Source: Pelotomaculum sp.
Lineage (GTDB): Bacteria; Bacillota; Desulfotomaculia; Desulfotomaculales; Pelotomaculaceae
Assembly (NCBI GenBank): GCA_018435055.1
Contig: JAHDOA010000016.1
Span: forward strand, 62,001-126,000
DNA: 64,000 bases
Direction of reading: 5' to 3'
The first letter of the stretch is position 1; every line of letters begins with the position of its first letter. Positions 41,029 to 50,152 of this stretch are shown here, one piece after another. A program made the translations under genes and the position numbers. The notes under the pieces were generated by a model. It ran no database searches. It saw only the letters and a list, made by a program, of their open reading frames with translations, and was not told the DNA's origin.

Positions 41029-42162
41029 ATGTTTGCTTATACCAGGCGGGTTTCTTTGCTGATGGTATTTTTAATGGTCCTGGCCGGGTTGGTGTTACTC
41101 GGGGGTTGTTCTTCTGATAAAAATCCTGATACCTTACAGAATAACGGCGCTGTTCAGACGGATCTTCTGCCCGGGGTGGGCCCTGATACTATAGCTGAGG
41201 TTGTATCCCTGGCCAGTCCTGCCGTAGTGAAAATATCCACCAGTATCACAACAAGCAGCTCTGGTGATCCCCTGTTTAATGACCCGTTTTTTCGCCAGTT
41301 TTTTGGCCTGCCTGCGGTTCCGAAACAGAAAGAGGGGATGGGGTCCGGTTTTATTATCTCCCAGGACGGATACATTTTAACCAATGAGCACGTTATTGAA
41401 GGGGCTAATAAAATCTCTATTACCGTAACCGGTTTCGACAAAGACCTGCAGGCAAAGGTCGTGGGTTTGGATAGGAATTTGGACCTGGCCTTGTTGAAAA
41501 TAGACGCCGGCGCCGACTTGCCTTTCCTCACTATGGGCAATTCCGACCAGATTAGAGTTGGCAACTGGGTTATTGCTATAGGTAATCCCTACGGACTTGA
41601 TCATACGGTCACCACCGGGGTAATCAGCGCCAAGGGGCGTCCCATCAGTGTTGAGGATAGACAGTACGAAAATCTCCTTCAGACCGACGCTTCGATTAAC
41701 CCCGGCAATAGCGGGGGCCCTCTTCTGAATCTCAAAGGTGAGGTAGTGGGAATCAATACGGCAATCAGTGCGGAAGCCCAGGGAATTGGCTTTGCCATAC
41801 CCACCAGTACCGTCCAGCTGGTGCTGGAAGATTTAAAGAACAATGTTACTAAAAACCGGCCCTGGGTGGGGGTACAGGTCCGCACTCTGGACAGCGAACT
41901 GGCAAGGTACCTTGGCCTGGATAAAGCAGAGGGGGCGGTGGTGGCCGGCGTGGTGGCAGGCAGCCCCGCAGAACGGGCAGGACTTAGGGAATGGGATGTA
42001 ATTGTGGAGTTCAATGGAAAAAAAGTGGACAAAGCCGACGACCTGGTAGCGGCCATTAAAGTCACGCAGATCGGACAGGAAGCAAATGTTATAGTAGTGC
42101 GCCAGCAGCGGCAGCAGACAATAATGGTCACTGTAGCGGAAAAACCGGATAATGTTGGATAG
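41029..42162 (+). CDS. HtrA/DegP-family serine protease, lipoprotein-type
   Basis: This is an envelope quality-control protease. A signal sequence ends in the lipobox LVLLGGC, so it is probably tethered to the outer face of the membrane. The trypsin-like domain (about 60-270) has the triad H in TNEHVIEG, D in NLDLALLKI and S in NPGNSGGPLL. A C-terminal PDZ domain (about 280-370; LDKAEGAVVAGVVAGSPAER) binds unfolded tails. It is 377 residues, with one PDZ as usual for Gram-positives. ATG at 41029 follows AAGAAGGGGGC. Confidence 0.94.
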   Translation: MFAYTRRVSLLMVFLMVLAGLVLLGGCSSDKNPDTLQNNGAVQTDLLPGVGPDTIAEVVSLASPAVVKISTSITTSSSGDPLFNDPFFRQFFGLPAVPKQKEGMGSGFIISQDGYILTNEHVIEGANKISITVTGFDKDLQAKVVGLDRNLDLALLKIDAGADLPFLTMGNSDQIRVGNWVIAIGNPYGLDHTVTTGVISAKGRPISVEDRQYENLLQTDASINPGNSGGPLLNLKGEVVGINTAISAEAQGIGFAIPTSTVQLVLEDLKNNVTKNRPWVGVQVRTLDSELARYLGLDKAEGAVVAGVVAGSPAERAGLREWDVIVEFNGKKVDKADDLVAAIKVTQIGQEANVIVVRQQRQQTIMVTVAEKPDNVG

Positions 42163-42177
42163 GGGAGTTGACAAAAG

Positions 42178-42711
42178 CTGGTTGACTGGGCCCGCGCGTA
42201 CAAATTGCTGAACGAAGTGACTCCTCTGACCGTAGACTGTGGTCGTCTGTGCGGCGGCATCTGCTGCACGGAATGGGAAAAAGGAGTGGGCATGTACCTG
42301 CTGCCGGGTGAAGAAGTAATGTTCGACAGGACGGAGGACTGGCTGGCCTGGCAGGAACATGCGCCTGAGGACTATGATTTTTGCCCGGACTGGCGAGAAC
42401 CTGTTTATTTTGTACTCTGCCGCGGCGCCTGCCCGCGGGAGCGGCGGCCGTTTGCCTGCCGGACATTTCCCGTCACGCCGTACCTGACGCCGGGGGGAGA
42501 GCTGGAACTGCGCCTGGATGACGACGCCGTGCCGGTTTGTCCCCTGGTACGGGGGGGAGATATTAATCTTTTGGACCGGCGTTTTTTAGCCAGGGCCAGG
42601 CTGGCCTGGGAAGAATTAATCAAGGACCCGCGTATCGGGGCCCATGTGGAATGGGAGTCCCGCAACCGCGACAGGACGGCCGGCGAGCCGTGGAGAAAGC
42701 TGCTGCGGTAA
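42178..42711 (+). CDS. Cysteine-cluster (YkgJ-like) protein
   Basis: The protein has clustered cysteines (DCGRLCGGICC, then CRGACPRERRPFACRTFPV, then CPLV) and probably chelates Zn or an Fe-S cluster. Charged text continues to residue 177. No ATG fits the N-terminus. TTG at 42205 lacks a ribosome site, whereas CTG at 42178 lies 10 bases behind AGGGGAG and adds VDWARAYK, which looks natural. I therefore place a rare CTG start there. It is 15 bases after the HtrA stop, probably in the same transcript. Confidence 0.75.
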   Translation: MVDWARAYKLLNEVTPLTVDCGRLCGGICCTEWEKGVGMYLLPGEEVMFDRTEDWLAWQEHAPEDYDFCPDWREPVYFVLCRGACPRERRPFACRTFPVTPYLTPGGELELRLDDDAVPVCPLVRGGDINLLDRRFLARARLAWEELIKDPRIGAHVEWESRNRDRTAGEPWRKLLR

Positions 42712-42739
42712 GACTTCTAATATAATAGGCTATATTATC

Positions 42740-42766
42740 AAACGATTTTGCGATCGTTTTTTTTAG
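42740..42766 (+). terminator. Terminator of the htrA operon
   Basis: AAACGAT (42740-42746) pairs with ATCGTTT (42753-42759), followed by a T run. Confidence 0.75.
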
Positions 42767-42803
42767 CGCCGGCGTGTCAATACACCATTAAGGTTGCGGT
42801 CAG

Positions 42804-44009
42804 TTAAAAAATAATGCCCAGGGTTTGGGCCAGGAGTTCGACCGGGTGGATCACGGGGATAGGCAGGCCCTGTTTTGCAAGGCCGTGCCTGATCTGCATC
42901 GTGCAGGAGGGGCAGCTGGTTGTGACAATCTTTGCTCCAGTTTCTTTTATGGCAGAAATTTTTTTATCAAGAATGCCCATGCTGGTGTTGTAGTGGTAGA
43001 GCATAAAAGAACCGCCGCCCCCGCAGCAGCTGTTCGCGCCGGGCATTTCCCTGAAGCCGGGGCAGATTCGGGTGAGCAGCTCACGCGGCGCAGCTGTAAT
43101 CCCCTGCGCTTTGGCCAGGTGGCAGGGGTCGTGATAGGTAATGGCCCGGTCAATTTTTTTCAAATTATGCCCGGGAAGAAGTCCGTTAAGCAGTTGGAAT
43201 AAATCCATAATCTCTATGTCTTTAAAAGCGCTGCTATCCTTTAATGCCGCAAAGCAGGAGGCGCAGTCGGTGACGATCGCTTTGCTCCCCAGCCGCTGAA
43301 ACGCGGCAAAATTAGAGCGGGCCAGGGATTCAGCCACATCCATCTGGCCGTTTTCTTCCTGGGGCAGGCCGCAGCACTTCAGCTCCCGCGGGGTGATAAC
43401 CTCGCACCCCAGGAGGGACAACACCGCCACCGTGCTTCTGGCCACGTGCGGGAACATAAGGTTGGTGGCGCAGCCTAGGAAATACCCTACCTTTATCCTG
43501 GGGGCGCCTTCAGGTCTGGTGACCTCGCTAATAAAAGACCGCGCCGGCCGGCGCGGCAGTTTGCCAACCAGGTCCAGGGCCGGCGGCAGCATTCCCATAG
43601 ATCTGCCCAGGACGGTCAGGCCCAGGTTCTGACAGCCCCTGAGCAGCCTGGCTGAAATGTTCAGCAGGGAGGAGCGGGACCAGATTTCTTTGAAAATTAT
43701 CTTCTGCAGTGTGTTGGGTACTTCACGGGCCAGCAGGGAACGCGCGGCCGTAATAATTTTATGAACCGGCACAGCGGAAGGACACTCTCTGGTGCAGGCC
43801 CGGCAGAGCAGACAGAGTGAAAGATTGTGAGCAATTTCCGCGTCAGCTTTCAGTTCACCTGCAGCCAGCATATGCGCCAGGAATACCTTTCCCCGCGGGG
43901 CGGCTGTCTCATTGCCGATCCCGGCAAAAACCGGGCAGACCGCACGGCACTGCCCGCAGCGTACACAGCGCAGGTAATGTTCCTTCAGGCTGTTCAGATC
44001 CATAGACAT
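42804..44009 (-). CDS. Glycolate/lactate oxidase iron-sulfur subunit (GlcF-like)
   Basis: This electron-transfer partner of the FAD subunit has two N-terminal 4Fe-4S motifs (CVRCGQCRAVCP near 15 and CLLCRACTRECP near 68) and two CCG domains (CCGLPQEENG and CCGGGGSFMLYHY). The 401 residues match GlcF. The GlcD gene ends 3 bases upstream of the start, so the pair is one operon. It oxidises a 2-hydroxy acid and passes electrons to the membrane pool; which acid is not determined. Confidence 0.88.
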   Translation of the reverse strand: MSMDLNSLKEHYLRCVRCGQCRAVCPVFAGIGNETAAPRGKVFLAHMLAAGELKADAEIAHNLSLCLLCRACTRECPSAVPVHKIITAARSLLAREVPNTLQKIIFKEIWSRSSLLNISARLLRGCQNLGLTVLGRSMGMLPPALDLVGKLPRRPARSFISEVTRPEGAPRIKVGYFLGCATNLMFPHVARSTVAVLSLLGCEVITPRELKCCGLPQEENGQMDVAESLARSNFAAFQRLGSKAIVTDCASCFAALKDSSAFKDIEIMDLFQLLNGLLPGHNLKKIDRAITYHDPCHLAKAQGITAAPRELLTRICPGFREMPGANSCCGGGGSFMLYHYNTSMGILDKKISAIKETGAKIVTTSCPSCTMQIRHGLAKQGLPIPVIHPVELLAQTLGIIF

Positions 44010-44012
44010 GCC

Positions 44013-45428
44013 CTATTCCTCCCCGGGAGGCAGGAGTTTGCCCGGGTTCATGATATTGCCCGGATCCAGGGTTTCCTTGAGGCGTTTCATGACATTTACC
44101 GCCTCGCCGTGTTCAGCCAGGGCATACTGGTTTCTTACGGCGCCGACCCCATGCTCGCCGGTAGTTGAACCATGAAGCTCGATAGCCAGGCGGTGGATGG
44201 CGTCTACCAGGCCGTTTGCCCGCGCTACTTCGTCGCTGTTTTCCAGGTTAATCACCGGCGCGGTGTGCACATTGCCGTCGCCGATATGGCCATAGTTAAC
44301 TACCGCCACGCCAAATTCCCTGCCGAGTTCCTTAATCCGGCGCAGCGCCTCCGTGACCCTGCTCAGGGGAACGCTGATATCTTCCCCGGCGAAAATCCTG
44401 CTGCCGTCCGGCCGCAGCCGGGCCGCGGCCACGGCTACCACGCCGCGTCCTCTCCACAGGTCAGCCATCCGCTGACTGTCCGTGGCCCATTCCACCGAGA
44501 GGGCCCTTTTGCCGGTGATCTCGACGATCTTTTGCCCTTCCCACTCAACCCCGGCCGGGTTGCCGTCCACCTCGAAGAGCAAGATGGCTTCCGCGGCGGG
44601 AAGGTTTATTTCCGGCTTATACATGTTTACCGCCTGGATGGCTGATGAGTCCAGGATCTCTATACCCGAAGGAAGAATGCCGGACTGGTATACGTCCAGC
44701 ACAGCCGCCGGCGCTTCATCTAGGCTGCCGAAAACAGCCATGACAATACCCCGGGCTCGCGGACGCGGCCAGACCCTGAGTCTGATCCTGGTGATTACAC
44801 CCAGGGTGCCCTCTGAACCGACAAAGAGTTTAGTCAGATTTAAACCGGAGACGTTTTTCAGCGCCCGGCAGTTTGTGCCGCCTGTGGTGATAACTCTGCC
44901 GTCCGGCAGCACTACCTCAAGGCCGAGGACGTACTGTTCCGTGGTTCCGTATTTTACCGCTCTTAAGCCGCTGGAGTTATTTGCCACCATCCCCCCGATA
45001 GTGCACATGCGCGTGCTGCCGGGATCAGGCGGAAAAAAAAGGCCGAAACCCGCCAGGTGTTCATTAAGTATGTAATGGACAACGCCAGGCCGGACAATTA
45101 CCTGCATGTTGGCTGCGTCTACTTCCTCGATGGTGTCCCAGCCCGACAGGTCCAGCACGATGCCGCCGCGTACGGCCAGGCAGCCGCAGGTTTCCCCGCT
45201 GCCGGCGCCCCTGGGTACGACCGGTATATTGTTGTTGGAAGCAAACCGCATTATTTCCGCAACCTCTGCAGTAGAACGGGGCAGTGTGACAGCGTCCGGC
45301 ACAAAGCTGCGGAAGCGGGCGTGAAAAGAGCTGTCGTAGCTGTACATTTTTCGCTCCAGGCTGCTCGTGAGCACCCGCCCCGGGGGAAGTATTTTTTTGA
45401 GCTCATTTCCCAGACGTTGACTATCCAT
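44013..45428 (-). CDS. FAD-linked 2-hydroxy-acid oxidase (GlcD-like)
   Basis: It oxidises glycolate or D-lactate. The 471 residues carry the PCMH-type FAD domain (VVPRGAGSGETCG, TIGGMVANNSSGLRAVKYG, FVGSEGTLGVITRIRL) and the C-terminal oxidase domain with HIGDGNVHTAPVIN and GEHGVGAVRNQY. These are the VAO/GlcD family signatures. It has a weak GACG-type ribosome region before ATG 45428. It is first in the operon with the Fe-S subunit; an inverted repeat lies just upstream. Confidence 0.9.
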   Translation of the reverse strand: MDSQRLGNELKKILPPGRVLTSSLERKMYSYDSSFHARFRSFVPDAVTLPRSTAEVAEIMRFASNNNIPVVPRGAGSGETCGCLAVRGGIVLDLSGWDTIEEVDAANMQVIVRPGVVHYILNEHLAGFGLFFPPDPGSTRMCTIGGMVANNSSGLRAVKYGTTEQYVLGLEVVLPDGRVITTGGTNCRALKNVSGLNLTKLFVGSEGTLGVITRIRLRVWPRPRARGIVMAVFGSLDEAPAAVLDVYQSGILPSGIEILDSSAIQAVNMYKPEINLPAAEAILLFEVDGNPAGVEWEGQKIVEITGKRALSVEWATDSQRMADLWRGRGVVAVAAARLRPDGSRIFAGEDISVPLSRVTEALRRIKELGREFGVAVVNYGHIGDGNVHTAPVINLENSDEVARANGLVDAIHRLAIELHGSTTGEHGVGAVRNQYALAEHGEAVNVMKRLKETLDPGNIMNPGKLLPPGEE

Positions 45429-45450
45429 ATCGTCACCTCGTCAGTTAGTA

Positions 45451-45520
45451 GTACAAGGGGACGGTTCTCTTGTACCACTTTTGTATACAATTCCGGTACA
45501 AGAGAACCGTCCCCTTGTAC
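45451..45520. repeat. Perfect 26-bp inverted repeat (REP/MITE-like)
   Basis: The arms at 45451-45476 and 45495-45520 are exact reverse complements, separated by 18 bases. Each arm is itself nearly palindromic (GTACAAG...CTTGTAC around a GGGACGGTTC core). Short units with GAACCGTCCCC cores recur in many clostridial genomes as dispersed repeats. It lies upstream of glcD and downstream of the deacetylase gene and could also act as a terminator. Confidence 0.85.
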
Positions 45521-45524
45521 CGGA

Positions 45525-46808
45525 TTATTGGGGTGGCAGTCTTTTCATCAGATCCCGCCGGGTCATAATCACGTACTTGGGCGTGAGTTTTTCGCGGTAT
45601 TTCTTCTGTTTTTTAAAGCCGCCCGGGTGGAAGACACCGAGCAGCCACCGCTCGTAGCAGCCTGTGAATGTTTTAAATAGGCCCGGTTTCATATCTGCCA
45701 CCGTGAAGCCTATCCTTCCCAGGCCGCGGTGCAGGAGGGTAATTCCTATGACAATGTTTACATTTTCAAGTTTTTTCTCGCTATTAAGGTATTCCGCCAG
45801 AGGCGGCAGTCCGTTCAAGACTTCCCGCATGGCGATGATCGAGGCCCGCTCGACGGAAGTGTTTTCGTCTATCAGTGCTATAAACCGGTCATTGTTTACG
45901 TGAAGCTCAAGATAGGGTTCGCCGGGCTTGAGCACGCTGCCGTCGTGCATGGTCCATTCCCTGCCGCGGTAGCGGCGCAGGGCGATGCGCCAGATCTTGC
46001 TGCCGGGCATGTCTGTTATGCCGGACAGCCGGCGCACCAGCTTATCGACCGGACGCCAGAGCTGCTGGAACAGCTTTCTCAAAACAGGCTTTTTTTTAGA
46101 ATTTATAATCTCCTCCAGGGAAGATACCCGCAGGCCCTTTTCCTCAATCCCATCCAGGATACGCGGCAGCGCTGCCACAACCTGAGCGGGGCTGCCCTTG
46201 GCGGCTCCCGGGGCTGAATCACTGTCGTGCAGGATGATGATCGCGCCGTCTTTGAGCCTGCCCAATACCTTACGGCAGATACTTTCCGCCGTGGCTTTTT
46301 TTGTCCAATCCCAGCTCATATAAGTCCAGAGAATTACCTTCAGCCCTTTTAACCAGCAGTACCAGACCGAAAACAGGTTGAACAGGCCCCAGGCCGGGCG
46401 GCAAAAAACTGTTTTTCGACCGGTGAGCTCCTCTATAGCCATGTTGGTTTCGTTAATTTCCCTCCTGGTAGCGCGGGGGCTGAGCAGCCAGACGGCTTTA
46501 TGCCGGAAACCGTGGTTGCCGACGGCGTGCCCCGCCTGCAAAATTTGTCTGGTCAAATCGGGGTATTGGCGGACTTTCGCGCCGACAACAAAGAAACAGG
46601 CCTTGACCTGGTACCGTTTAAGTATATCAAGTATCTGGGGCGTATAATTTGGGTCCGGCCCGTCGTCAAAGGTCAGGGCGACCCTGCCGCAACCACTTGC
46701 CGCCCGCGCCACTGCGCCCACCCGGCCCAGCCGGATTAAAAGCGTCGGCGCCAGGGAATAAATAAAAACACACAGAAATACAATTTTTAGAAACAAGGCA
46801 GTATCCAT
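45525..46808 (-). CDS. Membrane-anchored polysaccharide deacetylase (CE4) with C-terminal extension
   Basis: An N-terminal membrane helix (FLKIVFLCVFIYSLAPTLLI) is followed by a NodB domain (about 40-230) with TFDDGPDP (catalytic Asp), NHGFRH (metal histidines), RPAWGLFN and ILHDSDSAP. This fits a peptidoglycan or polysaccharide N-deacetylase outside the cell. The C-terminal 190 residues (about 240-427; LYLELHVNNDRFIALID-type text) resemble the YkoP-like extension of some Firmicutes deacetylases. It is 427 residues and appears intact. It probably shares a transcript with the MFS gene located 23 bases upstream of its start. Confidence 0.88.
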   Translation of the reverse strand: MDTALFLKIVFLCVFIYSLAPTLLIRLGRVGAVARAASGCGRVALTFDDGPDPNYTPQILDILKRYQVKACFFVVGAKVRQYPDLTRQILQAGHAVGNHGFRHKAVWLLSPRATRREINETNMAIEELTGRKTVFCRPAWGLFNLFSVWYCWLKGLKVILWTYMSWDWTKKATAESICRKVLGRLKDGAIIILHDSDSAPGAAKGSPAQVVAALPRILDGIEEKGLRVSSLEEIINSKKKPVLRKLFQQLWRPVDKLVRRLSGITDMPGSKIWRIALRRYRGREWTMHDGSVLKPGEPYLELHVNNDRFIALIDENTSVERASIIAMREVLNGLPPLAEYLNSEKKLENVNIVIGITLLHRGLGRIGFTVADMKPGLFKTFTGCYERWLLGVFHPGGFKKQKKYREKLTPKYVIMTRRDLMKRLPPQ

Positions 46809-46831
46809 GCAGATACCTCTATTTGCATATT

Positions 46832-48040
46832 TTATCCCGCAGTAATTTGCCTGGCATCGATGAGAACTTTTTCTACCGGGTAGAGAAAATAGAAGCAGGA
46901 CATTACCGCCAGCATTAAAGCACTCAGTATAAGAGCCGATGAAATCCCATAGGTGTTGGCCAGTAATCCGCCGAGGGCTGGCCCGGCGGCAATGCCCAGA
47001 CCCTCAATAGTTGCAAAGACACCCCAGCCGGTCGCCTGCCGGTCGGGCGGGATCACCCTGGCCAGGAGATTGTTCCACGCCGGCAGGACAACAGCATATG
47101 AAAACCCTACCAGCGCGGCTAATAAATAGACGCCTGCCGGGTCCCGGGCAAAAGAGAAAATGACAAGAGATATCGCGCTCATGGCAAATCCGCAGCCCAG
47201 CAGGATTTTAAGCCTTATAATATCGGCCAGGCGGCCCATCGGCAGGAAAGAAACAGCCGCAGCGCCGCCTCCGGCGAGAAGAAGCAAGGCATACTGGTGG
47301 GGATTGAGCCCGAGCTTGTTCGTGGCATAGAGAGGAAGCAGCGGGAGTATGATGCCGCCGGTCATGGTTTGCAGAAACATGCCGGGCAAAAGTATTTTCC
47401 TAAAGGCCTGGTTCCGGGCCATCAGCGATACTTCTTTCCAGAATGAAAAGCCTGAACCCTCAACTGTTTTGCGTTCTGTAACCGGGAGCATTAATATGGT
47501 TACAAGCAGAGCGCACCCCCACAGGACAATCAGCAGCCAGAAAGCCAGGTTGTAATCACGGGCAATAAAAAGGTTGATGATTACCGGGCCGCCGCCGCCA
47601 CCCAGCAGCCACACGGCAAACACCAGTCCCATGCGCGTGGCCCGCTCCTTCAGCTGTACCGGCGCCACCCCGCTGATCACAGCCAGCCAGACCGGTGAAA
47701 CAGCCAGTCCCAGTGAGGCTGAGCCAAGTATTAAAACAGCGGGGGAGTTAGAGTATTTCATTATTAACAAGGTTGCCAGACCAATCAATAGTCCCAGGAG
47801 TAAAACCGGATAGCCCTTGCGGTCCAGCTGCCAGCCGGCAGCTCCTTTGCACAGGGTTTCCCCCAGGAAATGGGCTGATACCGCCAGGCCGGATGCCGCG
47901 ACTGAAATACCCAGATAATTGACAGCGTAAAGCGGCAGGAAGGTCAGAAAAAAAGCCCCCCGTGTAAAATCTATGAGGAAAAGCAACAGTATCAAGCCGA
48001 GTTCTTTTTTTGAGGTGAGGATTATTTTCAGCTCATGCAA
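46832..48040 (-). CDS. Major facilitator superfamily transporter
   Basis: The 402 residues form about 12 hydrophobic segments in two halves. It has the typical loop-2 motif GETLCKGAAGWQLDRKGYP and its counterpart GRLADIIRLKILLG in the second half. It is an efflux or uptake carrier of the MFS; the substrate cannot be predicted. The partner deacetylase gene follows 23 bases downstream on the same strand. Confidence 0.88.
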   Translation of the reverse strand: MHELKIILTSKKELGLILLLFLIDFTRGAFFLTFLPLYAVNYLGISVAASGLAVSAHFLGETLCKGAAGWQLDRKGYPVLLLGLLIGLATLLIMKYSNSPAVLILGSASLGLAVSPVWLAVISGVAPVQLKERATRMGLVFAVWLLGGGGGPVIINLFIARDYNLAFWLLIVLWGCALLVTILMLPVTERKTVEGSGFSFWKEVSLMARNQAFRKILLPGMFLQTMTGGIILPLLPLYATNKLGLNPHQYALLLLAGGGAAAVSFLPMGRLADIIRLKILLGCGFAMSAISLVIFSFARDPAGVYLLAALVGFSYAVVLPAWNNLLARVIPPDRQATGWGVFATIEGLGIAAGPALGGLLANTYGISSALILSALMLAVMSCFYFLYPVEKVLIDARQITAG

Positions 48041-48571
48041 TAACTTGGGGCAACTCCCTTGGTTTATACTGATTGGTAAATATCATATATATTATACACT
48101 ATGGCGCCAGTAGAAAAACATTATTTAGGGTGTATCGTTTATTATGTTTTTTGCAAATAACTGCCCCCTATATTTTTTTAATTTTTTTACAGTATTACAT
48201 GACTAACAAAATACTACTATCTATCATAAAAATGCACAATTATTCCAGATTTCTTATATAACATTGTTGCCACTGCAAAACATTCATTGTCAGGTTAATA
48301 TTTCAATTACATATTGAAAAATAACCATAGAAATCTATGAAATAAGCATGGATATAATGTCGGAATATTATAAGAACAATTTGTTATCAGAGAAATAATG
48401 TAAATGGAGATATATATGCAGGTAGCGTTGACAATAATTTATAAATTAAAGACATTATGTATGAGTATTATCTGTAACTGTTACGATTAATTACCTAACA
48501 TAAATCTTATTTTTAAGGTAATCATAATATCAGATTCACATAAGAATAAAAAAAGAAAGGAGGTTGAGTAA
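48041..48571. other. AT-rich intergenic region upstream of the SASP gene
   Basis: These 530 bases of very AT-rich DNA have no supported gene. A late forespore (SigG) promoter would be expected near 48500-48550, but I cannot fix one with confidence. Confidence 0.4.
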
Positions 48572-48832
48572 ATGCCCCGTAGTAGTAATTCAAATGTAGT
48601 TCCTGGGGTAAACAATGCGCTTAACCAAATGAAATTTGAGATTGCCAACGAGCTCGGTTTTACTAACTATGATCAGATCGACAAAGGGAGCCTGCCGAGC
48701 AGAGTGAATGGTTATGTTGGAGGCAATATAACCAAAAGGCTGGTAGCGCTGGGAGAAGCTGCTCTGGCTAATAATGCCGCGGGTGCGATTAACGCTACAA
48801 GTCAAGTTGGCTTAGAACAGCCGCAAGGTTAA
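48572..48832 (+). CDS. Alpha/beta-type small acid-soluble spore protein
   Basis: SASPs coat and protect DNA in spores. The 86 residues contain the conserved helix NNALNQMKFEIANELG and the second signature SRVNGYVGGNITKRLV. The C-terminal extension is Ala/Asn-rich. ATG at 48572 is preceded by AAAGGAGG. It is monocistronic with its own terminator. It shows the organism belongs to a spore-forming lineage. Confidence 0.93.
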   Translation: MPRSSNSNVVPGVNNALNQMKFEIANELGFTNYDQIDKGSLPSRVNGYVGGNITKRLVALGEAALANNAAGAINATSQVGLEQPQG

Positions 48833-48860
48833 TTTAATAGTATAAGAGTTTCATAGTTTA

Positions 48861-48906
48861 CTTAAAAGGGGATTAGAAAGTTAAATCCTCTTTTAAGTAT
48901 TTTTGT
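48861..48906 (+). terminator. Terminator of the SASP gene
   Basis: CTTAAAAGGGGATT pairs with AATCCTCTTTTAAG (one wobble), followed by TATTTTT. Confidence 0.75.
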
Positions 48907-48959
48907 ATTATTCATGCATATATAACATAAACTTGTAGGTGGAAGGAAAATCTGTCTGT

Positions 48960-49448
48960 TTGGAGAATTGCAAAGTATTATTTATAAATAGGCAGGTAGA
49001 TGTAATGAAAGATTTTAAACACAAGTTGCTGGCTGTTATGCAGCATGTGGTAATAGTAAACCGGCAAGGAGTACTGCTGCTGCGCTATTCCAACTATCAG
49101 GGGCAAGGCGTCGAGGGGAAGTGGGGACTGCCCGGCGGCCATTACAAATCGGGCAATCCGGCAGCAGACCTGAAGAGGGAAGTTGAGGAAGAAACCGGAC
49201 TCCGCCTGGGGGGAAGCCCGCGGCTGTTTAAGAATTATGTGGTGATGTTCCCTGACGGGGTAGAAAGATACGGAGTGTTTTACCTTTATAAATTAAGAAG
49301 CGCCGCCAGGCCCGTTATTTCTCTTAGCAGCGAACACACGGAATATTTGTGGGCAGGGCGGCAGGATCTGGAAATACCCTTTATCAGTCCTTACCACCGG
49401 TTGGTTGTGGAAGAAGCTCTAGAATCGTTAAATATAATAAATATTTAA
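48960..49448 (+). CDS. Nudix hydrolase
   Basis: Nudix enzymes cleave nucleoside diphosphates linked to other groups. The Nudix box is GGHYKSGNPAADLKREVEEETGL: the REVEEETG core is exact, but the first Glu of GX5E is replaced. The start is uncertain. TTG at 48960 is 12 bases after GGAAGGA, GTG at 48939 and ATG at 49005 are alternatives, and the domain begins near KLLAVMQHVVIVN in all cases. Substrate unknown. Confidence 0.82.
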   Translation: MENCKVLFINRQVDVMKDFKHKLLAVMQHVVIVNRQGVLLLRYSNYQGQGVEGKWGLPGGHYKSGNPAADLKREVEEETGLRLGGSPRLFKNYVVMFPDGVERYGVFYLYKLRSAARPVISLSSEHTEYLWAGRQDLEIPFISPYHRLVVEEALESLNIINI

Positions 49449-49534
49449 TCTTTTGGAAAGAAAACCTTAAATAATCGGAATTAATATATATTTTGTATAG
49501 TATTCTGCGGACTTTTTTATAGGGAGTTTTAATA

Positions 49535-50071
49535 ATGCGCTGGCTGAAAAGATTTCATGACGAACACGCGGCTGTGGACTATATATTAATCAAGCTGGAA
49601 GGAAATTTAAAAGATATTGAACACGGCGCAGCCGGCATGAATGTAATCTGGGAACTAAAAGAAATGGTGGATATAATCAATAACGTGATCATCCCGCATT
49701 TTAAAGCCGAGGAAAAAGATGTCTACCCTGAGGCTTTGCGTTTAAGTGATGATAAAAGTTTTATCATGGGCATGTATGAGGAGCATAATATACTGTATGA
49801 CGCTTTTGCTGAGTTTATCGCTTCCCTGGGAGAGGAAAACCTGGGGATGCAGGTGCAGCAGGGAGATAAGCTGGCCCGTGTGATAGCTAAATCAAAATAC
49901 TCTGAGGTAAGTGAGGCGCCCAAAAACCTGGATCAACCGCCGGAAAAAACCGAGACGCTGCACATAAACAAGGAAGCCCTGCTCAGAAGCGGCTATCAAA
50001 TAATACAGTTATTGGGGAAGCATATCCAAAAAGAAGAAACACAGCTGTATGAAATACTGAACAAAAAATAA
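49535..50071 (+). CDS. Hemerythrin-like (HHE) protein
   Basis: This four-helix bundle probably binds a di-iron site for oxygen or NO sensing or storage. Conserved ligands can be seen: H in FHDEHAAVD, HFKAEEKDVYPE, YEEHNILYD, and HIQKEETQLYEIL. The 178 residues have AGGGAG at the ribosome site before ATG 49535. It lies beside rubrerythrin, consistent with an oxygen-defence pair in an anaerobe. Confidence 0.85.
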   Translation: MRWLKRFHDEHAAVDYILIKLEGNLKDIEHGAAGMNVIWELKEMVDIINNVIIPHFKAEEKDVYPEALRLSDDKSFIMGMYEEHNILYDAFAEFIASLGEENLGMQVQQGDKLARVIAKSKYSEVSEAPKNLDQPPEKTETLHINKEALLRSGYQIIQLLGKHIQKEETQLYEILNKK

Positions 50072-50152
50072 AACCCGGCGCCCTAGGAATCAACCCCTCT
50101 CTTGCGGGGTAAATAATTAAATTAACTAAAAATTATCTAAGGAGTGATAGTT

